From: JBEKVE01 sp049514335
GTDB taxonomy: Bacteria > Actinomycetota > Acidimicrobiia > Acidimicrobiales > UBA8190
Direction of reading: 5' to 3'
DNA: 7,332 nt
Assembly (NCBI GenBank): GCA_049514335.1
Contig: JBEKVE010000161.1
Span: forward strand, 1-7,332
The position numbers and the translations under genes are program-made. Positions 1 to 5,698 of the stretch are shown one piece after another (within the stretch, counting starts at the first letter, position 1; every line of letters starts with the position of its first letter). The notes under the pieces were generated by a model that worked only from the letters and a program-made list of their open reading frames with translations, was not told where the DNA came from and ran no database searches.

Positions 1-166
1 ACCGCTGCGGGGGGTCGCGGTCGGGGATGATCCCGCACTCGTAGGGGGCCAGCTTGGCCGCGGTGGGCCGCTTGCGCGGGGCCATGAGCCCTGACGCGAG
101 GAAGGACATGCCCGCGAAGAGGACGCCCAGAACGAAGAGGAGCACGATCGGCAGGTACTGGTCCAT
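1..166 (-). CDS. nuoA: NADH-quinone oxidoreductase subunit A, N-terminal part (cut by window edge)
   Basis: NuoA is a small membrane subunit of respiratory complex I, which oxidises NADH, reduces quinone and pumps protons. Reading the minus strand from the ATG at 166-164 gives 55 codons before the left edge; the family is usually about 120 residues, so a little under half is visible. Residues 5-27 form a hydrophobic first membrane helix (YLPIVLLFVLGVLFAG). The first loop follows, with the family motif KLAPYECGIIP at residues 38-48. Its Cys44 matches the conserved loop cysteine of mitochondrial ND3, which lies near the quinone site. No clear Shine-Dalgarno sequence precedes the start, but the protein begins as NuoA normally does, so the start is well supported. 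The remaining nuo genes would be expected to the left. The neighbouring divergent flavoprotein probably modifies the quinone substrate. Confidence 0.93.
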   Translation of the reverse strand, partial: MDQYLPIVLLFVLGVLFAGMSFLASGLMAPRKRPTAAKLAPYECGIIPDRDPPQR

Positions 167-290
167 GACCGAATGCGGTTCTACCACGGCACCCTGCGCA
201 CGGGCACATTGGCGGACCCTGCCCCCGGGCGCTGTCGGGCCCGTCCCGGCGGGTGCCTGCTCCGCCCCGTCGCCACCTACGATCTACCCG
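167..290. promoter_or_regulatory. Divergent intergenic region between nuoA and the flavoprotein gene
   Basis: This 124 bp stretch must carry the promoters for both divergent genes, unless nuoA is transcribed from further away. On the plus strand a good actinobacterial -10 lies at its right end (listed separately). On the minus strand the only candidate I see is TAGAAC, 11 nt upstream of the nuoA ATG, without a convincing -35. The middle is rich in G/C runs with short palindromes such as GGGCCC; I cannot assign an operator. An ATG on the plus strand at 165-167 overlaps the nuoA start, but the peptide it would begin is low-complexity and unlike the flavoprotein family. Confidence 0.5.
278..283 (+). 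promoter_or_regulatory. Probable -10 element (TACGAT) for the flavoprotein gene
   Basis: TACGAT fits the actinobacterial -10 pattern TANNNT. Transcription starting 7-8 nt downstream would begin at about 290-291, exactly on the GTG taken as the start of the flavoprotein gene, so the transcript would be leaderless. Consistent with this, no Shine-Dalgarno sequence precedes that GTG. The region 17 bp upstream (255-260, GCCTGC) does not resemble TTGACA, which is common in such promoters. This is pattern matching only. Confidence 0.45.
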
Positions 291-1643
291 GTGACCCCCT
301 CCCGATCCCGCTCCACCGGGACTGCTCCGGGCCGGCCGGCAGGCACGGCCGACGGTCGCGTCCACGACGTCGTGGTGGTGGGCGGGGGCCCGTCGGGCTC
401 GGCCTGCGCGTACTGGCTCGCCGACGCCGGCTGGGACGTGGTGGTGGTGGAGAAGAAGCACTTCCCCCGGGAGAAGACGTGCGGCGACGGCCTCACCCCG
501 AGGTCGGTGCGCCAGCTCGACGACATGGGCCTGCTCGGTGCCCTGAGCGGCGCGCACCGCTACGACGGGCTCCGGTCCTGCGCCTACGGACGCACCCTGG
601 ACATGCCGTGGCCCAGCCACCCCGTCTTCCCGTCGGTGGGCTACGTCATCACCCGCCACGATCTCGACCAGCTGGTGGCCGAGCGGGCGGCCAAGGCCGG
701 TGCGCTCGTGTGGCAGGGGGCCGAGGCGGTGGGCCCGCTGCTCGACCGGGCCACGGCGGGCACGGTGGGCGGCGCCGGGCCGGCGCCCGAGGTCCTGCCC
801 GCCTGCGCCGGCGCACGGGTGCTCGACCGCGACTCGGGCGTCACCCACGAGGTGCGGGGCCGGTACGTCGTGGTGGCGGACGGCGCCAACTCCCGCTTCG
901 GGCGCGCCCTGGGCGCGTCGCGCGACCGGTCCTTCCCGCTCGGCATGGCGCTGCGGGGCTACTTCCGCTCACCGCGCCACGACGAGCGGTTCATCGAATC
1001 GCACCTCGACATCCGCGACGCCTCGGGGGACGTCGTGCCCGGGTACGGGTGGATCTTCCCCCTGGGTGACGGCCGCGTGAACGCCGGGGTGGGCCTCTTG
1101 AGCGTCGAGGGCCGGTGGAAGGGCGCCAACACCTCCAGCCTCATGGACGCCTTCATCGACTGGGCCCCGAAGTCCTGGGGCCTGTCCCCCGACACCATGT
1201 GCGGGCCGCCCACGGGCGGCAAGCTGCCCATGGGCCTGTCGGTGCACCCCCGCATCGGCCCCAACGTGCTCGTGGTCGGTGACGCGGCCGGGTCCATCAA
1301 CCCCTTCAACGGTGAGGGGATCGCCTACGGCTACGAGACCGGGCGCCTGGCGGCGGCGTGCGTGGGCCGGGCGCTGTCGGGCGAGGGCGTGCACGCCCTC
1401 GTGTCCTACGAGTCACAGCTCCAGGACGCCTACGGCATCTACTTCCGGGTGGCCCGCGAGTTCGTGCGCATGATCAGCAGGCCCGAGCTCATGCGGGCCT
1501 GCGTGAGCACCGGCATGCACTCCAAGAGCCTCATGAGCTGGCTGCTGCGCATCATGGCCAACCTGCTGCGCCCCGACGAGGTGGGACCGGCCGAGGCCGC
1601 CTACCAGGCCATGCTGGCCCTCGCCCGGGCCGTTCCGGGCTGA
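291..1643 (+). CDS. Geranylgeranyl reductase family FAD-dependent oxidoreductase (probable menaquinone side-chain reductase)
   Basis: A 450-residue flavoprotein of the geranylgeranyl reductase family, which reduces double bonds in isoprenoid chains. Seen in the sequence: the N-terminal dinucleotide fold VVVVGGGPSG (residues 27-36) with the acidic residue Glu54 ending the next strand; the family motif KTCGDGLTPR (62-71); the RHDLDQLV segment (about 122-129); ADGANS (196-201); GYGWIFP (251-257); and the second FAD motif GDAAGSINPFNGEGI (330-344). The reading frame is open back into nuoA, but residues encoded upstream of GTG 291 are low-complexity. GTG 291 is the last plausible start before the FAD fold and has a -10 element at leaderless distance. 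In an actinobacterium, beside nuoA and with no chlorophyll genes, the likely substrate is menaquinone, as for mycobacterial MenJ. Archaeal-type lipid or other prenyl reduction remains possible. It ends 16 bp from the convergent next gene. Confidence 0.88.
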   Translation: MTPSRSRSTGTAPGRPAGTADGRVHDVVVVGGGPSGSACAYWLADAGWDVVVVEKKHFPREKTCGDGLTPRSVRQLDDMGLLGALSGAHRYDGLRSCAYGRTLDMPWPSHPVFPSVGYVITRHDLDQLVAERAAKAGALVWQGAEAVGPLLDRATAGTVGGAGPAPEVLPACAGARVLDRDSGVTHEVRGRYVVVADGANSRFGRALGASRDRSFPLGMALRGYFRSPRHDERFIESHLDIRDASGDVVPGYGWIFPLGDGRVNAGVGLLSVEGRWKGANTSSLMDAFIDWAPKSWGLSPDTMCGPPTGGKLPMGLSVHPRIGPNVLVVGDAAGSINPFNGEGIAYGYETGRLAAACVGRALSGEGVHALVSYESQLQDAYGIYFRVAREFVRMISRPELMRACVSTGMHSKSLMSWLLRIMANLLRPDEVGPAEAAYQAMLALARAVPG

Positions 1644-1659
1644 GAGCGCACCCCCGAGG

Positions 1660-3135
1660 TCACAGCAAAGAGACGCCGATGACCCGGGCCTCGATGTCCC
1701 GGACCAGGGTGTCCTGGGTGTCGAGGGGGAAGACGAGGTCGCTCGCTTCCGACACGGTCGCCTGCACGCGGCCCCCGAAGACGGCCACGGCGGTGGTGAT
1801 CGACGTCACCGACTGGCCCCCCTCGTTGCCGATGCGGGCGATCTGGAAGGCCGCCACGGTGAGGTTCGGACTGTCGTCGGGGACGGGCACCACGGTGGGC
1901 TGCACGGTGGCGGTGGCGTACCCGCCGGTCGGGGCCCCGGCGCCGGCATAGGGCAGCATGGCCTGCACGAAGGGCTGGTAGCAGGTGGCGAACAGCGACG
2001 GGTCGGCGAACACGCCGGCATCGGCCGTGCCCATCTGCGCCGAGCGCTCCACGTCCACCACCGAGCTCACCGTCCCGCCGTCGCCGGCCGGGTCGAGGTA
2101 GGTGGGCGATCCCACCTGGGCGGTGCGCTGCGCCGCTGCGCCGCCCATGGCGAAGGCGCCGTCGAGAGCGGACACCGGCACGTGCAGGCACCGGGCCAGC
2201 ACCGAGGACGCCTGCTGGGCGGTGCGCGCGGCGGCGGGACCCTGGGTGGTGGCACCGGCGGCGAACACGTTGCCGGCGGGCGTCGTCACCGCCTGCCACC
2301 CCGGCACCTCGGCGGGCTGGATGCCCACGCGCACCGCCAGGGCGTGGTCGGGCACCGAGTCGAGCGGCGCCGGCGGCGGGGCGGTGCGGATGTACCACAG
2401 CGCCGCCGCCAGGGGCAGCAGACCGACCACGGCCGTGACGAGCACGAGGCGCCGCAGGTGGTGCGGGGTGTGGACCCGCTTGTGGGGGGCGGACGCCGAC
2501 GCCGGTCGCGACCGTCGGGCCATGGCGGCGGGAACGGGGGCCCAATCGTCGTCGTCGTCGCTGTCGTCCTCGCCGACGGGGCCGTCGGGATCGGGGGCGG
2601 AACGGGGGTCCTCCACGGCGGGCCATGCGTCGTGCCCCGTCGTGGGGTCGAAGCCGCCGCCCGGTCCGAACCCGGTGATGTCGTCGACGATCGTGTCCCC
2701 GCCCACGGGACCGTCCTGGTTGGGGTCGGCCAACTCGGGGCCGTCGCCGGCGCCGGCCACGAGGGGACGCACCGCCACCGCCACCGCCCCGGCCTCTTCT
2801 GCCAGGAGCGCGCCGGCGGGGCCGGATGCCGCGCCCGACGCCATCCCGGCGGTCATCTCCGCCGCCGCGCCCGCCGCCGTCCCGGCCGGGACGAGGATCC
2901 GTAACGGACGGCCGTCCACCACGAACTGCAGCGAGGAGACGGACTGGCCGCTCGGGAGCGTGGCCGGCGGCCCGAGCTCGATGGCCGACAGGCGGTCCCA
3001 CCCCACGGTGCGCCTCGCCCCCGGCGCGGGACCGAGGACGGTGAGGCCCCCGGCATCGACGATCACCGACAGGTTCCCAACCACGGCCGAGCCGTCAGGC
3101 GTGTCGCCTTGCAGGTACACGTCGTCCATTCGCAT
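1660..3135 (-). CDS. Single-pass membrane protein of unknown function with cytoplasmic beta domain and extracytoplasmic domain
   Basis: About 491 residues; no family recognised with confidence. Residues about 15-85 alternate strands and turns (LSVIVDAGGLTVLG, WDRLSAIELG, LQFVVDGRPLRILVPA), resembling a small PH-like or GRAM-like beta domain. An Ala/Gly/Pro/Asp-rich linker follows, including the acidic run EDDSDDDDDW (189-198), then basic residues and one membrane helix at about 230-250 (LVLVTAVVGLLPLAAALWYI). The rest would be outside the membrane and has two cysteines, in ARCLHVP (Cys316) and FATCYQP (Cys385), which could form a disulfide. Topology follows the basic residues before the helix. 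ATG 3135 is chosen because GGGGGG lies 4 nt upstream; ATG 3129 is close behind, and ATG 3210 would add 25 Gly/Ala/Pro-rich residues. It is the last gene of a three-gene run. The layout recalls membrane sensor or anchor proteins, but the function is unknown. Confidence 0.72.
   Translation of the reverse strand: MRMDDVYLQGDTPDGSAVVGNLSVIVDAGGLTVLGPAPGARRTVGWDRLSAIELGPPATLPSGQSVSSLQFVVDGRPLRILVPAGTAAGAAAEMTAGMASGAASGPAGALLAEEAGAVAVAVRPLVAGAGDGPELADPNQDGPVGGDTIVDDITGFGPGGGFDPTTGHDAWPAVEDPRSAPDPDGPVGEDDSDDDDDWAPVPAAMARRSRPASASAPHKRVHTPHHLRRLVLVTAVVGLLPLAAALWYIRTAPPPAPLDSVPDHALAVRVGIQPAEVPGWQAVTTPAGNVFAAGATTQGPAAARTAQQASSVLARCLHVPVSALDGAFAMGGAAAQRTAQVGSPTYLDPAGDGGTVSSVVDVERSAQMGTADAGVFADPSLFATCYQPFVQAMLPYAGAGAPTGGYATATVQPTVVPVPDDSPNLTVAAFQIARIGNEGGQSVTSITTAVAVFGGRVQATVSEASDLVFPLDTQDTLVRDIEARVIGVSLL
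2546..2560. repeat. Short trinucleotide repeat, five TCG units
   Basis: Five consecutive TCG units on the plus strand encode most of the aspartate run in the acidic linker of the membrane protein (GAC codons on the minus strand, the last being GAT). Because the unit is three bases, slippage would lengthen or shorten the run without shifting the frame. Confidence 0.6.
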
Positions 3136-3151
3136 GTCGCCCCCCGTCAAT

Positions 3152-3169
3152 CGCGCCACACCGGGCGCG
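3152..3169 (-). terminator. GC-rich hairpin between the double-propeller gene and the membrane protein gene
   Basis: CGCGCC at 3152-3157 and GGCGCG at 3164-3169 form a perfect 6 bp stem with a 6-nt loop. It lies about 57 nt after the stop codon of the secreted protein gene and just upstream of the chosen start at 3135. There is no U-tract, so it could be a weak terminator or attenuator, an mRNA-processing boundary, or chance in GC-rich DNA. If the longer start at 3210 were used, it would lie inside the coding region. Confidence 0.25.
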
Positions 3170-3225
3170 CCAGAGCTCCCGAGCCCGCCTGCGGGGCCGG
3201 GAACAGCCATGGCACCGGGGTGGGC

Positions 3226-5586
3226 TCAGCCATTGGCGGCGATGCCGATCACCGGTGCATCGAGAACCAGGTTCCCCGCCGACCCGCGGAAGTAGGCGTC
3301 CCCGAAGCTGAAGATGCCGCCGTCGGAGGCGACCTCCCAGTACCCCGCGCCGTCTGCGGTGGGGGCGATGCCCACGATGGGGCGGTTCAGGTGCTGGCCG
3401 CCCATGGACCCGTGGAAGCGGGCGTCGCCGAAGGCGAAGATGCCGCCGTCGGAGGCGACCTCGAAGTAGCCGCCCCCGTCGGGCGTGGGGGCGATGCCCA
3501 CCACCGGATCGTTCAGGTGCTGGCCGCCCATCGAGCCGTGGAACTGGGCGTCGCCGAAGGCGAACACCCCGCCGTCGGACGCCACCTCCCAGTAGCCCCC
3601 GCCGTCGGCGGTGGGGGCGATGCCCACCACCGGCTTGACGAGCGGGTGCCCGCCCATCGAGCCGTGGAACTGGGCGTCACCGAAGGCGAACACCCCGCCG
3701 TCGGACGCCACCTCCCAGTAGCCGGCGCCGTCATGGGTGGGGGCGATGCCCACCACCGGCTGGGCCAGGTGCTGACCGCCCATCGAGCCGTGGAACTGGG
3801 CGTCGCCGAAGGCGAACACCCCGCCGTCCGACGCCACCTCCCAGTAGCCGCCCCCGTCGGCGGTGGGGGCGATGCCCACCACCGGTTTGGCCAGGTGCTG
3901 ACCGCCCATCGAGCCGTGGAAGGGGGCGTTGCCGTAGGCGAAGATGCCGCCGTCGGATGCCGCCATCCAGTAGCCCTGGGTGGAGCACGGAGCCACGTCG
4001 GGCACGCACGTCCCGGGGGGCGGGGCGGGCGCGATGGCGGACCCGGTGAGCTGCGGGTCGTGGTGGAACTGGGGCCATGCCCCGCTGCCGACCGAGTGGT
4101 TGGAGCCGTCGATCACCTGGTACGCGGCGATGAACCCCTGCGTGTCGTCGCCGTTCACGCCGCCGTAGGTCCCCGCCACCACCACGTCGTCGCCCACCCC
4201 CGAGGGGTCGGGCACCACCAGCGGGGTGTTCTGCATGTTCAGGTTGGCGGGATTGGTGTCGCCGTCGAAGTTCCCGCCCGGCGCGTCGTTGAGGCCGAGG
4301 CCCTGGGAGCTCACCACGGCCCCCGTCCTGCCGTCGAGGATGTCCCACCCGAGGCCCGATGCCACCACCACGTCCTGGTACCCCTGGCCGAAGTCGGCGG
4401 TGGCCACACCCCCGGCGATGGTGTTGGTGTTGGAGCTCTGCCCGGCCGGCAGCGGCAGCTGCACCGGTCCGCCCCACAGCTCGTTGCCGTTGGGGTCGAA
4501 GGCGTACACCAGGCCGCCGATGGTCTGGCCGTCGGCGGTCCACGTCGGCTCGACCACGTCGAGCTGGCCGTTGCCGTTCAGGTCGGCGAGCGCCGGGCTG
4601 GCGCGGGTGTAGCCGCCGAGGTGGCGCTCCCACAGTTGGGCCCCGTTGACGGCGTTGACGGCGGTGAGCCCGTCACGGTCGCTGCCCTCCCAGTACCGCC
4701 CGTGGCCGTACACGACCACGGGGCCGGCGCCGTCGAGGTTCCCCACCGCCGGCGACGAGGTCACGACCTCGTTGCTGGCATCGGTCCACGCCGTCGTCCC
4801 GGGTGCCCCCATGAGCCGCGTCGACCCCCCGTTCCAGTTGTTGAGCGCTCCCGGCCCGGCGGTGGAGTCGCTCGCCGCCACGATGCTCTGCGTGCCGTCG
4901 ATGTTGGCGATGGCCGCCGTCGAGAAGGTGGTGTCAGCCGTCTTCTGGGGCCACCCGCCGATGGTGGCGCCGGTGGTGGGGTCGAGCGAGTAGAGGCTCA
5001 GGCTGACGCCCCCCACGACGATGCGGGTCTGGCCCGTCCCGGTGTCGCCGATGGCGGGAGAGGCCTGGATGGCCGGTGCCGATCCGAAGGCGCCGAACTC
5101 GTCGGGAAGCGTCCGGCTCCACAGCGTGTTGCCGCCGGGCCCGTACTCGAGCATGGACCCGGTGCCGTCGTTCTTGGCGCCGGCGAGACCGGCGCCGTCG
5201 CCGGTCGAGACCACGACGTCGTCGAGCCCGCCGGCGGCGGGGAGCACGGCCGGGGTGGCGTCGGCGGCGGCACCGGTGCATTGCGGCCACCCCGGGGTGG
5301 TGGAGCCGGAGGCGAGGTGCACGGCGTAGACACACCCGTTGGCGCGCGACCCCACCACAACCGACTGGCCGGCGCCGTCGAGGGTGGCGACGTTGGGCGA
5401 CGACAGGTCGATGCCCGAATTGGCGCCGAGGAGATCGGCCCACTTGAGGGTGACGCTGAGCGAGGCGGCGTGGGGCACGGCGGCCTGCGCCCCGACCGAC
5501 AGCATCGATGCCGCCGCCACCGTCGAGGTGAAGGTGCCCAGCACGACGGCCACCCTCCAGAAACGGCGCGATCCCGCCACTGCCAT
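3226..5586 (-). CDS. Secreted double beta-propeller protein: FG-GAP/PQQ-like domain plus six-repeat C-terminal domain
   Basis: A 786-residue exported protein. Residues 1-35 form a signal peptide (basic SRRFWR, hydrophobic core, cleavage likely after GAQA at 32-35). Residues about 60-515 contain eight blade-like signatures, as in SPAVGNLDGAGPVVV, at about 63, 111, 176, 223, 278, 330, 392 and 454. The one at 330 includes DLNGNGQLD, a possible calcium loop. WPQFHHDPQLTG (504-515) matches a sequence often seen ending such domains. A proline-rich linker with two cysteines (527, 534) leads to six 42-residue repeats (538-786). ATG 5586 is chosen for its GGAGG site and immediate signal peptide; the frame is open upstream but implausible. 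No catalytic residues are recognised, so binding or structural display on the envelope is more likely than catalysis. A glycosyltransferase gene lies upstream and a membrane protein gene downstream, both in the same direction. Confidence 0.85.
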   Translation of the reverse strand: MAVAGSRRFWRVAVVLGTFTSTVAAASMLSVGAQAAVPHAASLSVTLKWADLLGANSGIDLSSPNVATLDGAGQSVVVGSRANGCVYAVHLASGSTTPGWPQCTGAAADATPAVLPAAGGLDDVVVSTGDGAGLAGAKNDGTGSMLEYGPGGNTLWSRTLPDEFGAFGSAPAIQASPAIGDTGTGQTRIVVGGVSLSLYSLDPTTGATIGGWPQKTADTTFSTAAIANIDGTQSIVAASDSTAGPGALNNWNGGSTRLMGAPGTTAWTDASNEVVTSSPAVGNLDGAGPVVVYGHGRYWEGSDRDGLTAVNAVNGAQLWERHLGGYTRASPALADLNGNGQLDVVEPTWTADGQTIGGLVYAFDPNGNELWGGPVQLPLPAGQSSNTNTIAGGVATADFGQGYQDVVVASGLGWDILDGRTGAVVSSQGLGLNDAPGGNFDGDTNPANLNMQNTPLVVPDPSGVGDDVVVAGTYGGVNGDDTQGFIAAYQVIDGSNHSVGSGAWPQFHHDPQLTGSAIAPAPPPGTCVPDVAPCSTQGYWMAASDGGIFAYGNAPFHGSMGGQHLAKPVVGIAPTADGGGYWEVASDGGVFAFGDAQFHGSMGGQHLAQPVVGIAPTHDGAGYWEVASDGGVFAFGDAQFHGSMGGHPLVKPVVGIAPTADGGGYWEVASDGGVFAFGDAQFHGSMGGQHLNDPVVGIAPTPDGGGYFEVASDGGIFAFGDARFHGSMGGQHLNRPIVGIAPTADGAGYWEVASDGGIFSFGDAYFRGSAGNLVLDAPVIGIAANG
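3229..3975 (-). repeat. Six tandem 126-bp units encoding 42-residue repeats
   Basis: The units, in coding order, are 3975-3850, 3849-3724, 3723-3598, 3597-3472, 3471-3346 and 3345-3229; the last has 39 codons before the stop. Protein units start with GYW or GYF, then xVASDGGxFxFGDAxFHGSMGG, and end PVVGIAPTxDGx. The first unit (GYWMAASDGGIFAYGNA) and the last (GSAGNLVLDAPVIGIAANG) are the most divergent, as expected of array ends. The three units covering 3472-3849 are near-identical over 74 nt. This repeat type is, to my knowledge, common in exported proteins of Acidimicrobiia. Each unit could supply four short beta strands, i.e. one propeller blade. Confidence 0.92.
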
Positions 5587-5590
5587 GAAA

Positions 5591-5595
5591 CCTCC
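5591..5595 (-). promoter_or_regulatory. Ribosome binding site (GGAGG) of the double-propeller gene
   Basis: GGAGG on the minus strand lies 4 nt before ATG 5586. It fixes the start, because the open frame continues upstream for about 70 codons of arginine- and proline-rich sequence with no sign of being protein-coding, while the residues right after this ATG form a signal peptide. Confidence 0.7.
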
Positions 5596-5666
5596 ACCCG
5601 AATGCCGGCGTACCGGACCGAACCGCCTCCTCCGGATGTGTCGGCAGGAACGGGGCCCAACCTGAG

Positions 5667-5682
5667 GGGCGTCGACACGCCC
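5667..5682 (-). terminator. Possible weak terminator after the glycosyltransferase gene
   Basis: GGGCGT (5667-5672) and ACGCCC (5677-5682) form a 6 bp stem with a CGAC tetraloop, 16 nt after the glycosyltransferase stop codon. There is no U-tract on the minus-strand transcript. It lies in the 112 bp gap before the double-propeller gene, where I see no convincing promoter, so it may at most reduce read-through. Confidence 0.25.
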
Positions 5683-5698
5683 GGGTCGACCGGTGCGG

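Noticed and set aside
54..290. Extension of the flavoprotein gene upstream to 54 or to ATG 165
   Set aside because: It would overlap the coding start of nuoA on the other strand, and the added residues are Arg/Pro/Ala-rich and unlike the family N-terminus.
291..1643. Chlorophyll or bacteriochlorophyll pathway role (chlP-like)
   Set aside because: No photosynthesis genes are in the window and the gene is linked to complex I; menaquinone reduction is the simpler reading.
1601..3295. Long open frames overlapping the membrane protein gene (minus strand 1601-3001, plus strand 2102-3295)
   Set aside because: Their products are Arg/Gly/Pro- or Ala/Ser/Pro-rich without domain-like patterns. The chosen frame has a clear membrane helix and ordered beta segments.
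3229..3975. CRISPR-like or mobile-element repeat array
   Set aside because: The 126-bp units are contiguous, without spacers, stay in frame and encode a coherent protein repeat.
5550..5586. Twin-arginine (Tat) signal in the double-propeller protein (SRRFWR)
   Set aside because: Two arginines are present, but the following residues (F-W-R) do not fit the usual pattern of hydrophobic residues after RRx. An ordinary Sec signal peptide explains the sequence as well or better; Tat is not excluded.
5626..5633. Second Shine-Dalgarno-like run GGAGGAGG upstream of the double-propeller gene
   Set aside because: No ATG, GTG or TTG lies at a suitable distance downstream, so it does not mark a start.
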